64,000 nt of DNA. Source: Bryobacter sp. CoA8 C33 (GTDB taxonomy: Bacteria > Acidobacteriota > Terriglobia > Bryobacterales > Bryobacteraceae). How positions within the stretch are numbered: the first letter of the stretch is position 1; every line of letters starts with the position of its first letter. Location: assembly GCA_019931185.1 (NCBI GenBank), contig JAINDK010000018.1:1-64000 (forward strand), written 5' to 3'. The translations under genes and the position numbers were made by a program. This document shows positions 8,501-16,139 of this stretch, in pieces. The notes beneath the pieces are model-generated. The model searched no databases. It was given only the letters and a program-made list of their open reading frames with translations, and was not told the origin of the DNA.

Positions 8501-9234
8501 ATGAGGGTGATCTGAGCACCGGAGCCGCGGGAGGAATCGGCATTGGCGTTCGAGGTGGTGACGCGGAATTCCTGAACGGAGTCGAGCGTGACGCGGAGGG
8601 CGCCATTGAAGGGCTCGCGGGTCTGCTGGTTGTTAATGTCGACGCCGTCGAGGGTAATGTTGGACTGGTCGGAGCGGCCGCCGTTGACGACGCCGCCGCG
8701 GTCGGTACCGACGTCCGAGCCGCCGTTTACGGTATCGTTGTCACCGATGTAGGAGATACCGGGCTGGAGGGAGAGGAGGCGGTCTGCCTTGCGGCCTTCG
8801 AGGGGCAACTGGGTGATGGGTTTGGCGCCGAAGGAGTTACCGACGGTGGCGTCAACGGTATTGAGCTGAACGCCTTCGGCGGAGATTTCGATGGTTTGGG
8901 CGACCGAGCCGACGGTTTCGAAGGTGAGGTTGAGGGTGGCGGGTGTATTGACAAGGAGCTGGATCTTGGTTACGGAAATGTCGGAGAAACCGGATTTCTT
9001 GGCAACGAGACGGTAGGTGCCCGGGTTGACGGCGAGGAGGGAGTACTTGCCGGAGGGGTCGGAGACGACCTCGCGTTTGGTGTTGTCGCCGGTATTGGTG
9101 ATGGTGATGTTCGCACCGGGAACGGCCGCGCCCGAGGGGTCGACGACAGAACCGGTGAGGGACGTAAGAGACTGACTGTAGGCCGGGAGGCCTAGACAGA
9201 CGACTAGCAAGAGAGAGACTAGTGTCCTGTTCAT
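5530..9234 (-). CDS. Oar-like TonB-dependent receptor with carboxypeptidase-regulatory N-domain
   Basis: The 1,234-residue outer-membrane protein has a signal peptide (MNRTLVSLLLVVCLGLPAYSQ). A carboxypeptidase-regulatory-like beta-sandwich follows at about residues 25-110 (GSVVDPSGAAVPGANITITNT). Next is a plug domain (LDGVDINNQQTREPFNG, QEFRVTTSNANADSSRG) and a large beta-barrel ending in RVMQFGLRYDF with the C-terminal Phe signal. This domain order is typical of the expanded receptor family of Acidobacteriota, thought to import large ligands such as glycans or peptides; the ligand is unknown. Start and ribosome site (AAAGGAA) are clear. A second protein of the same build lies at 53175-56858. 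Confidence 0.93.
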   Translation of the reverse strand: MNRTLVSLLLVVCLGLPAYSQSLTSLTGSVVDPSGAAVPGANITITNTGDNTKREVVSDPSGKYSLLAVNPGTYRLVAKKSGFSDISVTKIQLLVNTPATLNLTFETVGSVAQTIEISAEGVQLNTVDATVGNSFGAKPITQLPLEGRKADRLLSLQPGISYIGDNDTVNGGSDVGTDRGGVVNGGRSDQSNITLDGVDINNQQTREPFNGALRVTLDSVQEFRVTTSNANADSSRGSGAQITLITRSGSNELHGAAYWFVRNKMFNSNTFFNNSTLGADGRGLPTPKLNRNIYGGRLGGPIKKNKLFYFANWEGQQDRLEQSVVRTVPRENLRNGIIDYLSVGGARVSVPSSELLSRLDGAGSVNQAALQVLRAYPLPNDFTTGDGINTAGFRFNSPLRRRYNTYVAKIDYVVNDRNRLFARGQLQNDNEGFAPQFPGAAPNSVDLNNSKGLALGWDSTVSNSLISSTRWGLTRQGVETSGIGTYPIVTFRGIDPLVGTTRSFRRFSPTYNFTQDFTWTKGKHTIQFGGSIRVFQNDRSNFANSFFTGVTNSSWMTASGGVLSAPWADASLGNNRINAGSRTSFNDATVALLGIVTQVTSRYNYMPKADGSVTAQAPGTPVLRNFQGEEAEMYISDTWKATRNLTITGGLRYMHWPAIYEKNGVQTSPNIPLSQWFDTRIANAGNGLAGGTGLPPIAFQLANKGGRPLYDNLKNWSPRLGIAYAPDAKSGLAKLLFGGPGKSVIRAGFGIYYDVFGSGLIRDFDASALGLSTSLNNASGRETIAGAPRFTGLFNIPPGLVSPPPPAQFPVTQPNNFAITNSLDDRLRAPYTLRYNLSINRELASGWTINAGYVASQGKRTMTSEDMATPLNIRDPRSNIDYFTAANALTSLIRRNTPVSQVNPIPFWENLFPGLAGSGRTATQNAYQLYNDFFPDATGALENMDRFGDPSASALGRFAFYSPQFSYLRALRSVGFSTYNSFQLGAQKRFSNGDQVGFNWTWSHSIDIGSTSENSTGSTTRGVIINPYRRYQSRASSDFDQRHNFNANFVYGLPFGKGKKFLSGASTAANTILGGWQLGGIWRQTSGLPVGVGHNRTWPTNYNVTGFATQIANVADGTNKNAPAPPGGRSGPNIFVDPAAALRAFDFTSPGEIGSRNSVRGDGLFNMDMNLNKNFTIREGHTLQLRWEVFNVTNSVRFDPLNSNLALSNPSAFGRYAGTLGGPRVMQFGLRYDF

Positions 9235-9283
9235 TATTTTGGAAATTCCTTTACCCTGATCTTAGGAGCGCGGGTTCACGCCC

Positions 9284-9298
9284 AATCCTTTCAGGATT
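9284..9298 (-). promoter_or_regulatory. Small hairpin in the 5' leader of the TonB-dependent receptor gene
   Basis: AATCCT and AGGATT form a 6-bp stem around a 3-base loop, about 50 bases upstream of the receptor ATG. No T-run follows on the minus strand, so it is not a terminator. It could be a leader structure or chance. The rest of 9235-9371 holds the receptor promoter region and the 3' end of pyrF. Confidence 0.25.
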
Positions 9299-9371
9299 AG
9301 CAAAATCGGTTTGGGACCGCAAGGGCGAGGGCAGCCGGGAACCCATAGATAATTTGAATGGATTGTGAGAG

Positions 9372-10073
9372 TTAGGTTGTGGAAATCTCGGACAGGAGGG
9401 CGCGGGCCTCGGCTTGGGGGTCGAGGGCGCGGGTAATTTGGCGGCCGATGACGAGGTAGGAGGCACCATCGGCGAGGGCCTGGGCGGGTGTGGCGATGCG
9501 TTTTTGGTCGCCGGAGTCCTTACCGGGGGAACGAACGCCGGGGGTGACGAGGATTTTGTCGGGGCCGGTGAGGGAGCGGACGGCGCGGGCCTCAAGTGGG
9601 GAGCAAACAAAACCGTCGATACCGGCGGCGATACCTTGGCGGACGCGCTGGCGAACGAGGTCGCCGACGGTGGTTTCCTCGGAGTAGCCGAGATCGCGGA
9701 GGTCTTCTTCGCCGAGGCTGGTGAGAACGGTGACGCCGAGGATTTGGAGTGGGGAGCCGGCTTTACCGGCGACGGCGGCGGCCATGACCTGGGGGTAGGC
9801 ATGGACGGTGAGAAGGTGGACACCGAGAGAGGCGGCGCGGCTGACGGCGCGGCGGACGGTTTCGGGGATGTCGTGGAATTTCAGATCGAGGAAGACTTTT
9901 TTTCGCCGGGCGAGCACGGCGTGGACGATAGAGGTGCCTTCGGCGGCGAAGAGTTCGAGGCCGATTTTGTAGAAATCGACGGTATCGCCGAGTTGATCAA
10001 TGAGGTGGAGGGCTTGGCCGCTCGATTCGACGTCGAGAGCGACAATGATGGGGTTATGACTTAGAGTACCCAG
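9372..10073 (-). CDS. pyrF: Orotidine 5'-phosphate decarboxylase, probable CTG start
   Basis: The enzyme decarboxylates OMP to UMP in the last step of pyrimidine synthesis. The catalytic motif DLKFHDIP, the VALDV strand near the N-terminus, and the phosphate-binding VTPGVRS and VIGRQIT motifs are all present. The frame contains no ATG, GTG or TTG before the Val of HAVL at 9917, and starting there would lose the first strand and its substrate-contacting Asp. The best start is CTG at 10071-10073, preceded by AAAGGA with a 9-base spacing, giving 233 residues, the normal family length. An ATT eight codons later is a weaker choice. With the CTG start it overlaps the end of selD by 13 bases, so the two are probably translationally coupled. 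Confidence 0.88.
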   Translation of the reverse strand: MGTLSHNPIIVALDVESSGQALHLIDQLGDTVDFYKIGLELFAAEGTSIVHAVLARRKKVFLDLKFHDIPETVRRAVSRAASLGVHLLTVHAYPQVMAAAVAGKAGSPLQILGVTVLTSLGEEDLRDLGYSEETTVGDLVRQRVRQGIAAGIDGFVCSPLEARAVRSLTGPDKILVTPGVRSPGKDSGDQKRIATPAQALADGASYLVIGRQITRALDPQAEARALLSEISTT

Positions 10074-11077
10074 AGGGCATGGTCCTTTCTTGGAGAAACT
10101 TGGCCGATGAGGGCGGCGGGAATTGCTTCGATGAGGCGATGGGCGTCCTCGGGAGGGAGGGATACGAGGAGGCCGCCGCTGGTTTGGGGATCGTAAAGGA
10201 GAGTAAGGAGAGCGGGGTCGACGCCGGGGGCGGCGAAGACGGAAGGGGAGGCGAAGGAACGGTTATTGTTGAGGCCACCGGGGATGGCGCCGGCGGCGAT
10301 GGCGGGGAGAGCGCCGGGGAGGATGGGGAGGAGGCGGGAATCGATTTCGAGGGTGAGATGGGAGGCGAGGGCCATTTCGCGGGCATGGCCGAGGAGGCCG
10401 AAGCCGGATATATCGGTGCAGCCGTGAACGGCGAGGGAGGCCATGGCGCGGGCGGCGTCGCGGTTGAGCGTGAGCATGGAAGCGAGGGAGGCGGCGACGT
10501 GATCGGGGTTTGCGAGGCCGCGTTTGAGGGCGGTGGCGATGAGGCCGGTGCCGAGGGGTTTGGTGAGGACGAGGGCATCGCCGGGGCGGGCGTGGGAATT
10601 GGCGCGGATGCGGGCGGGGTGGACGGTGCCGGTGACGGAGTAGCCGAACTTGATCGTGTCGTCGGCGACGGAATGGCCGCCGAGGAGGGCGCAGCCAGCT
10701 TCGTTCAGTTTGTCGGCGCCGCCGGCGAGGATGGCCTGGAGGACCTGGAGGTCATCCTGGGGGGGGTAGCAGAGGATGGAGAGGGCGGTGAGGGGTTCGC
10801 CACCCATGGCATAGACGTCGGAGAGGGAGTTGGCGGCGGCGATGGCGCCGAACTGGAAGGGGTCATCGACGATGGGGGTGAAGAAGTCGACGGTTTGAAC
10901 GAGGGCGCAGTCGGGCGTCAGCTCGAAAATACCCGCATCATCGGAGGTATCAAAGCCGATAAGAACCCGAGGATGATCCGCACGCGGGAGCGCGGAGAGC
11001 GCCTGCGCCAGGACCCCTGGCGCGAGTTTGGACGCTCAACCGGCGGCTTTGGCGTGAGAAGTGAGTCGCTTAGCCAT
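10061..11077 (-). CDS. selD: Selenide, water dikinase, itself a selenoprotein (in-frame TGA = Sec14)
   Basis: SelD makes selenophosphate from selenide and ATP, the selenium donor for selenocysteine and selenouridine. Read from ATG 11077 (GGAG four bases upstream), codon 14 is TGA (11036-11038), in the context AKAAG-U-ASKLAPG. This is exactly where SelD enzymes carry the active-site Cys or Sec before the essential Lys (here K17). After the TGA the frame continues through the family core (DFFTPIVDDPFQFGAIAAANSLSDVYAMGGEP, GGHSVADDTIKFG, DPQTSGGLL), 338 residues in all. A perfect hairpin follows the TGA at SECIS spacing. Stopping at the TGA would leave only a 13-residue peptide. The genome must therefore also contain selA, selB and tRNA-Sec, which are not in this window. 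pyrF overlaps the 3' end. Confidence 0.95.
11005..11023 (-). promoter_or_regulatory. SECIS-type hairpin downstream of the selD Sec codon
   Basis: On the minus strand, 12 bases after the TGA, GCGCCAGG pairs perfectly with CCTGGCGC around a GGT loop. Bacterial SECIS elements lie directly behind the UGA, with the apical loop roughly 16-37 bases downstream and a G at the start of the loop. Here the loop starts 21 bases after the UGA and begins with G. It would bind SelB within the coding sequence. Confidence 0.85.
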
Positions 11078-11099
11078 GAAACTCCATGTTAGCTTCAAA

Positions 11100-13874
11100 A
11101 TGATGTTGAATCGCGCGATTTGCCTGATGCTGTGCAGCGGCTTTTTGTGGGGGGAGAGGATCCATCTGGTGGTGAAAGGGGGAGGGGGCGAGGCAGTGGC
11201 GGAGTGGCGGGCGCGGGGGCTCAAACCGGTGGAGGCCCTGGGCGGGGGAGAGTGGATTGTGGTGGGGGAAACGACGGGGGCTGGAGCGGGAGTGGGGGTT
11301 CCGTTGGGGCTCGAGCGGAAATTGAGCGAGGAGTTACGCGGGGGAGCGATGCCATCGTGGGCGGAAGTGAATTTGCGGGGGGAGGCGGGGTTGGAACTGC
11401 TGGTGTACTTTCACAAGGACGTGAATGCGGACGAGGCGCAATGGGAGCTGGACCGGATGGGGGCGGTGCTGGTGGACCGGAGCGACTATTTTGAGCGGTT
11501 GACGGTGAAGATCCGGCGGGAAGATCTGGGGCGGGTGGCGGAGATGGACTGGGTGCGGTACGTGGCGCCGGTATTTGTGCCGGTGCAACTGGAGAGCAAT
11601 GCGGCGAGTGGGCGGTTGTTGGGGGTGGATCGGCTGCAGGAGGAGTTTGGCTTGAAGGGACGGGGGGCGCGCGTGGGGGTGGTGGATGAGTTGGTGGCGG
11701 GCCATCCGGAGTTTGGCGACCGGCTGCGGTTGGTGCGGCCGGGAACAGCGGGCCAACATGGAACGCACGTGGCGGGTACGGTAGCGGCGGCGGGTGCAGG
11801 GAATGCGCAACTGCAGGGGATGGCGCCGGAGGCGAATCTGGTGAGTCTGCCTTTTGCGGGGGGAGTAGGGTTGACCTCGAACCTGGGGGCGAAAGTGGAT
11901 GAGCAAGCGGATGTGGGGCAGAATTCGTGGGGTGGGTTGGTGTCGGATCAATTGAACAATTGTGGCCAATTCAGCCTGTACACGACGCTGGACCGGGATT
12001 TTGACCAACTCGTGGAGCAGGAGAAGTTTCCCATTGTGTTCTCGGTGGGCAACAACCGGAGCAGCGCGGATTGTCTGGTGCAGGAGCGGGCCGGGTATTA
12101 TTCGGTGCCGCCGCCGAAGAGCGCGAAGAACTTGATCACGGTGGGGGCGGTGGATGGGGGGCGGGTGTTGAGTGCGTTTTCGAGTGCGGGGCCGACGCGG
12201 GACGGGCGGATCAAGCCGGATGTAGTGGCCCTGGGGGTCGCGGTGTTGTCGACTGGTTTGAACGGGGGGATGGCGACGCTGTCGGGTACGTCGATGGCGG
12301 CGCCGGCGGTCTCGGGGCTGAGCGCGCTGTTGATCAACCGGTTCCGGAGCAAGCAGGGGCGGGCGCCGCAGCCGGAACTGCTGAAGGCGATCGTGCTGAA
12401 CACGGCGAACGATCTGGGCAACCGGGGACCGGACTATCAGTATGGATTCGGGATTCCGGACGGGGGGAAGGCGTTGCGGGTGATTGATGAGGATCAATGG
12501 AATACGGGGAGCGTGAGGTCGGGGCAGACGGAGGAATTCGAGGTGGTATTGCCGAGCGGGCAACCGGCGTTGCGGGTGATGCTGGCGTGGACGGATCCGG
12601 CGGCGCCGCTGGGGCGGGTGAGGCAGTTAATGAATGATCTGGACTTGCGTCTGGTGGGGCCGGACGGGGCGGAGGTGAGGCCGTTCCGGCTGGATGGGCA
12701 GAAGCCGGAGGCGGATGCGGTGCGAGGGGAGAATGTGCTCGACAACGTGGAGCAGGCAGCGGTGGAGCAGCCGCTGGGAGGCAAGTGGAAGATTGTGGTG
12801 AGCGCCAAGGAACTGGCGGTGGGACCGCAGGCGTACGCGATTACGTGGACGACGGCGGAGAATCCGCCGGGGCCCTGCGCGACGGTGGTGCAGCCGCAGA
12901 CGGTGACAGTGCCGGAGCGCGGGGGTACGATTTCCGTGCAGGTGACGCGGGCGAGTACGTGTGAGCCGTGGGAGGCGGCGGGGGCGCCGGATTGGGTGCG
13001 GCTGACGGGGGCGGGATCGAACCGGGCAAGCGGAGTGGTGAAGCTGGGGATGGGACGCAATGACAGCGGGCAGGTGCGGGAGGGTATGCTGCAGGTGGCG
13101 GGCGTGGGGGTGACGGTGCGGCAGAATACGAGCTGCCAGAGCCGGGCGGTGAAGCCGAACGAGGTGGTGAACGATAGTTTGAGTAGCAACGATTGTCTAG
13201 ATCCGGGGGCGGCCAGTGGCGTGTACTACGCGAAGGTTTACACCTTCGAGGCGACGGCGGGCCAGCGGCTGGCGGTGCGGGCGGATTCGCGCGTGGTGGA
13301 TCCGTACCTTTATGTATTTGGTCCGGGCGATCAACTATTGGGAACGGATGACGACAGCGGGGGAGGATTGAACGCGCGGGTGCCGGCATGGGGGACGCTG
13401 GTACTACCGCAGACGGGGAGCTACCGGGTGGTGGTGACGACGGCGGTGGCGAGCCAGACGGGGGCCTTTAGTTTACAGGTGACGCTCGAGGCGGCCAGCG
13501 GGAGCACGGCGGCGCTACCGAAGGTGATTGAGGCCTGTCCGGTGGAGGTGGAAGGGGAACTGACGGAGAATTCGAGCCGGGTAGGGCGGCGTGGGGATCT
13601 GCATGCGACGGATGTGTATCTGTTTGAGGGCCGGATCGGGCAGACGGTCCGGATGGGTTTGACGGAGGCGGCCTTCGACGGCGTGGTGTATTTGATCTCG
13701 CCGGCGGGGGCGTTGCTGGGGATGGAAGACGACACGAACGGGAATCTGCCGGTCATTGAGCGGCTGCTGCCGGCCAATGGTGTATACCGGTTGGAGGTGA
13801 CGAGCTTTGGGCCGTTCGAAGGGGGGCGCTACAAGCTGGCTGGCACGGGGTGCAGCGGCTGGCAGGGGCGTTAG
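11100..13874 (+). CDS. Secreted subtilisin-like protease with BACON-like and two PPC-type domains
   Basis: The 924-residue protein has a signal peptide (MMLNRAICLMLCSGFLWG), a prodomain, and an S8 catalytic domain with D196 (VGVVDELV), H223 (GQHGTHVAG) and S398 (LSGTSMAAP); the oxyanion Asn is in GQNSWGG. A beta-sandwich follows, then a BACON-like domain at about 590-690 and two pre-peptidase C-terminal (PPC) like domains at about 700-920 with DPYLYVFGPGDQLLGTDDD and GVVYLISPAGALLGMEDD. It probably digests proteins outside the cell. The start at 11100 or 11103 gives a good signal peptide. An in-frame ATG at 11076 would overlap the divergent selD start. No clear ribosome site is seen. Its stop overlaps that of recX by 4 bases. 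Confidence 0.9.
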   Translation: MMLNRAICLMLCSGFLWGERIHLVVKGGGGEAVAEWRARGLKPVEALGGGEWIVVGETTGAGAGVGVPLGLERKLSEELRGGAMPSWAEVNLRGEAGLELLVYFHKDVNADEAQWELDRMGAVLVDRSDYFERLTVKIRREDLGRVAEMDWVRYVAPVFVPVQLESNAASGRLLGVDRLQEEFGLKGRGARVGVVDELVAGHPEFGDRLRLVRPGTAGQHGTHVAGTVAAAGAGNAQLQGMAPEANLVSLPFAGGVGLTSNLGAKVDEQADVGQNSWGGLVSDQLNNCGQFSLYTTLDRDFDQLVEQEKFPIVFSVGNNRSSADCLVQERAGYYSVPPPKSAKNLITVGAVDGGRVLSAFSSAGPTRDGRIKPDVVALGVAVLSTGLNGGMATLSGTSMAAPAVSGLSALLINRFRSKQGRAPQPELLKAIVLNTANDLGNRGPDYQYGFGIPDGGKALRVIDEDQWNTGSVRSGQTEEFEVVLPSGQPALRVMLAWTDPAAPLGRVRQLMNDLDLRLVGPDGAEVRPFRLDGQKPEADAVRGENVLDNVEQAAVEQPLGGKWKIVVSAKELAVGPQAYAITWTTAENPPGPCATVVQPQTVTVPERGGTISVQVTRASTCEPWEAAGAPDWVRLTGAGSNRASGVVKLGMGRNDSGQVREGMLQVAGVGVTVRQNTSCQSRAVKPNEVVNDSLSSNDCLDPGAASGVYYAKVYTFEATAGQRLAVRADSRVVDPYLYVFGPGDQLLGTDDDSGGGLNARVPAWGTLVLPQTGSYRVVVTTAVASQTGAFSLQVTLEAASGSTAALPKVIEACPVEVEGELTENSSRVGRRGDLHATDVYLFEGRIGQTVRMGLTEAAFDGVVYLISPAGALLGMEDDTNGNLPVIERLLPANGVYRLEVTSFGPFEGGRYKLAGTGCSGWQGR

Positions 13875-14395
13875 AGGTCTTCGGCGTCGAGATCGTGAGC
13901 ACGGCTCGAGTAGCGGCGGAGGACCTTGAGGGAAGCGCTGAGGGAGTGGCCGGCGGTGTGGAGGCGGCGGAGGGCGCTCTGCAGGTGCTTGGGGTCGGCG
14001 AGCCAGGCGGAGAGGTCTTTGCCGCGGAATTTGCGTTGAAGGAAGTCATTGATGAGATCTTCCTCGGAAGAGGCGGGGAAGATTCGGTTGACGGTATCGC
14101 GGGCCAGGGGCGCCGGGATGCGTTTGCGGCCGAGATCGCGCAGGATGCGTTGGCGGCCGTAGAGTTGGTTTTCGCGCCGGGCCATGGCGTAGGATTCAGC
14201 GAAGCGGGAATCATCGAGAGCGCCGTATTCGGTGAGGCGGGTGATGAGGGGTTCGACGGTGGTGGGGTCGAGGGCGCGGGCGCTGAGCTTTTGGCGGAGC
14301 TCGCCGGAGGAGATGGCGCGCTGGGCGAGCAGGGAGGCGGCATAGGCTTCGAGGCCAGCGGGATCGAGGAGTTTCGGAGCTTTGCCGAACGGCAC
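13871..14395 (-). CDS. recX: Regulatory protein RecX
   Basis: RecX blocks or reverses RecA filament growth. The 174-residue protein has the family's three-helix repeats: AYAASLLAQRAISSGELRQKLSARAL, VEPLITRLTEYGALDDSRFAESYAMARR (with the characteristic GALDDSRFA), and a C-terminal repeat LSAWLADPKHLQSALRRLHTAGHS. It starts at GTG 14395. recA is not in the window. The stop TAA shares bases 13871-13873 with the convergent protease's TAG (TTAG overlap). Confidence 0.9.
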   Translation of the reverse strand: MPFGKAPKLLDPAGLEAYAASLLAQRAISSGELRQKLSARALDPTTVEPLITRLTEYGALDDSRFAESYAMARRENQLYGRQRILRDLGRKRIPAPLARDTVNRIFPASSEEDLINDFLQRKFRGKDLSAWLADPKHLQSALRRLHTAGHSLSASLKVLRRYSSRAHDLDAEDL

Positions 14396-14452
14396 GATTG
14401 GAGCTTAGCATGTACACTGAAGGCAGAGAAACTTGCAAGGAGGATGACTGTC

Positions 14453-14758
14453 ATGGAAGAAAAGAACAGCTTGCCGTATTTTTTCCTGGGGCTGGGAGTT
14501 GGCTTGGCGGTGGGGCTGTTGTTTGCTCCGAAGTCGGGAGAAGAGACGCGGGCGCTGATCCGCGGGCGGGCGGAGGAAGGGCGGGATCTGCTGCGGCGCA
14601 AGACGGAAGAGTTGCGGGGCAGCGCGGGGGATTTTCTTGAGCGGGGCCGGGATGCGGTTTCGCGGCAGCGGGAGCAGGTGGTAGCGGCCGTGGAGGCGGG
14701 CCGGCAGGCGTACCGAGAGACGCGAGGCGGAGAAGCAGCCGAGGGTGAAGCGGTATAG
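14453..14758 (+). CDS. YtxH-like membrane-anchored protein
   Basis: The 101-residue protein has one N-terminal membrane helix ending in the YtxH signature (YFFLGLGVGLAVGLLFAPKSGEETR, about residues 9-33) and a charged helical tail. The family is linked to envelope and general stress functions but has no known reaction. ATG 14453 is 9 bases behind a full AAGGAGG site (14437-14443); the in-frame ATG at 14444 touches that site and is less likely. A DUF948-like gene follows 49 bp on, a common pairing. Confidence 0.85.
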   Translation: MEEKNSLPYFFLGLGVGLAVGLLFAPKSGEETRALIRGRAEEGRDLLRRKTEELRGSAGDFLERGRDAVSRQREQVVAAVEAGRQAYRETRGGEAAEGEAV

Positions 14759-14807
14759 AAAAAAGGGCCGGAGGGCGGCCGAGAGAGAGCACTAGGGGAG
14801 AGAGACC

Positions 14808-15314
14808 ATGGCGGATTCGAAGCTGCTGATCATCATGACGGTTTTCGTGGCCTTGTGCGCGCTGTCGCAGTTAGGGCAGATGGTTGCGTTTTTCGGGCTG
14901 TTGCGTAAGGTGAAGAGTTTGCAGGCCGAGGTCCGGCCGCTGATCAGCAAAGCGGAGGAGACGCTTGAAACCGCGCGGGTGACGCTTGAGCAAGGACGCC
15001 AGCAGATGCTCGAGATTTCCCAGCGGACGAACAAGATTCTCGATTCGGCGCAGGGCCAGTTGGAGAAGATCGATGTGGTGGTAACAGAGGCGAGCGACCG
15101 GGCGCTGGTGCAGTTGGAGCGGGTGGATCTGATGGTGGGCGAGACGGTGGAAAAGGTGCAAAGCCTAGTGGCGACGACGCAGGAGGGGCTGATGAGGCCG
15201 CTGCGGGAAGTATCGGCGGTGGTGGCAGCGGTGAGGGGTGCGTTTGGCTTTCTGTTCAAGAGCCGGACGCCGAGCGGGGCGCCGGCGCCGCAGGACGAGG
15301 AAATGTTTATCTAG
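14808..15314 (+). CDS. DUF948-like membrane-anchored coiled-coil protein
   Basis: The 168-residue product has one N-terminal membrane segment (LIIMTVFVALCALSQLGQMVAFFGL) followed by a long heptad-rich helix (about residues 35-135) and a short tail. This is the layout of DUF948/methyl-accepting-like stress proteins usually encoded beside YtxH. The role is unknown, probably in the envelope. A GGGGAGAGAGA stretch precedes the ATG. Confidence 0.75.
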   Translation: MADSKLLIIMTVFVALCALSQLGQMVAFFGLLRKVKSLQAEVRPLISKAEETLETARVTLEQGRQQMLEISQRTNKILDSAQGQLEKIDVVVTEASDRALVQLERVDLMVGETVEKVQSLVATTQEGLMRPLREVSAVVAAVRGAFGFLFKSRTPSGAPAPQDEEMFI

Positions 15315-15352
15315 GGTTGGGAGGGGGCGGCCATGGCCGGGATCGGTATAAA

Positions 15353-16114
15353 GTGATCGACATTCATAGTCATATCCTGTTCGGGCTCGACGACGGTTCA
15401 CCGGACGTGGGGACAAGTCTTGATATGCTGCGGATGGCTGGGCGGCATGGGACGACGGATGTGGTGCTGAGTCCGCATGCGAATCTAGAGTACCGGTGGG
15501 ATGAGGGCCGGGTGGAGGCGCACCGAGCGGAACTGGAGGGGGCCAACGACACGGGGGTGAGGGTGCATCGGGGCTGTGACTTTCATTTGCAGTTTGAAAA
15601 CATAGAGGATGCGGTGCGGAACCCGCGGAAGTACACGATCGCTGGGGGCCCGTATTTGCTGGTGGAGTTCTCGGATGTATTGATTCTGAGGAACACGACA
15701 CAGATATTCGAGGAGTTGCTGGGGGCGGGGATGATACCGGTGATCACGCACCCGGAGCGGAATGTGCTGTTGCAGCAGAGACTGGAATCGTTGCGGGGAT
15801 GGGTGGAATTGGGTTGTTATCTGCAGGTGACAGGGCAGAGCATACTGGGTGAGTTTGGGAGGAGGGCTTTGCAGTACAGCGAGAAGTTGATGGATGAAGG
15901 GCTGGTGCATTTTGTGGCGAGCGATGGGCATGATCTGGTGAGGCGGCCACCGGTACTGGACCGGGCCTACGAGGAAATCCGGAGGAGGTGGGACGAAGAT
16001 ACGGCCGAGTGGTTGTTACGGCGGAATCCTGGGGCGGCGATTGGGGGTAAAGGGATTGAAGGGGTATCGCGAGGGCGGAAGCGGGGGTTGTTTTCATTCT
16101 TTCGTTCAATGTGA
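15353..16114 (+). CDS. PHP-type tyrosine phosphatase (CpsB/YwqE family)
   Basis: The family removes phosphate from tyrosine kinases that control capsule or exopolysaccharide export. The metal-binding PHP motifs are complete: DIHSHILFGLDDG at the N-terminus, LSPHAN, VEF, THPERN and ASDGHDL. The length (253 residues) is typical. GTG 15353 places the first HxH as in relatives (start VIDIHSH); TTG at 15317 in the same frame is an alternative. No strong ribosome site is seen. No BY-kinase or wzx/wzy gene is nearby, but a glycosyltransferase lies 4 kb downstream in the same run. Confidence 0.85.
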   Translation: MIDIHSHILFGLDDGSPDVGTSLDMLRMAGRHGTTDVVLSPHANLEYRWDEGRVEAHRAELEGANDTGVRVHRGCDFHLQFENIEDAVRNPRKYTIAGGPYLLVEFSDVLILRNTTQIFEELLGAGMIPVITHPERNVLLQQRLESLRGWVELGCYLQVTGQSILGEFGRRALQYSEKLMDEGLVHFVASDGHDLVRRPPVLDRAYEEIRRRWDEDTAEWLLRRNPGAAIGGKGIEGVSRGRKRGLFSFFRSM

Positions 16115-16139
16115 AGATCCAGCATTCGATAAGAGGGGA

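Noticed and set aside
11061-11099. GTG/ATG starts at 11061 and 11076 for the second subtilase
   Set aside because: They overlap the divergent selD start and put polar residues before the signal peptide; 11100/11103 is cleaner.
11036-11224. 62-residue minus-strand frame ending at the selD TGA
   Set aside because: It is the N-terminal part of selD plus upstream antisense; the TGA is a Sec codon, not a stop.
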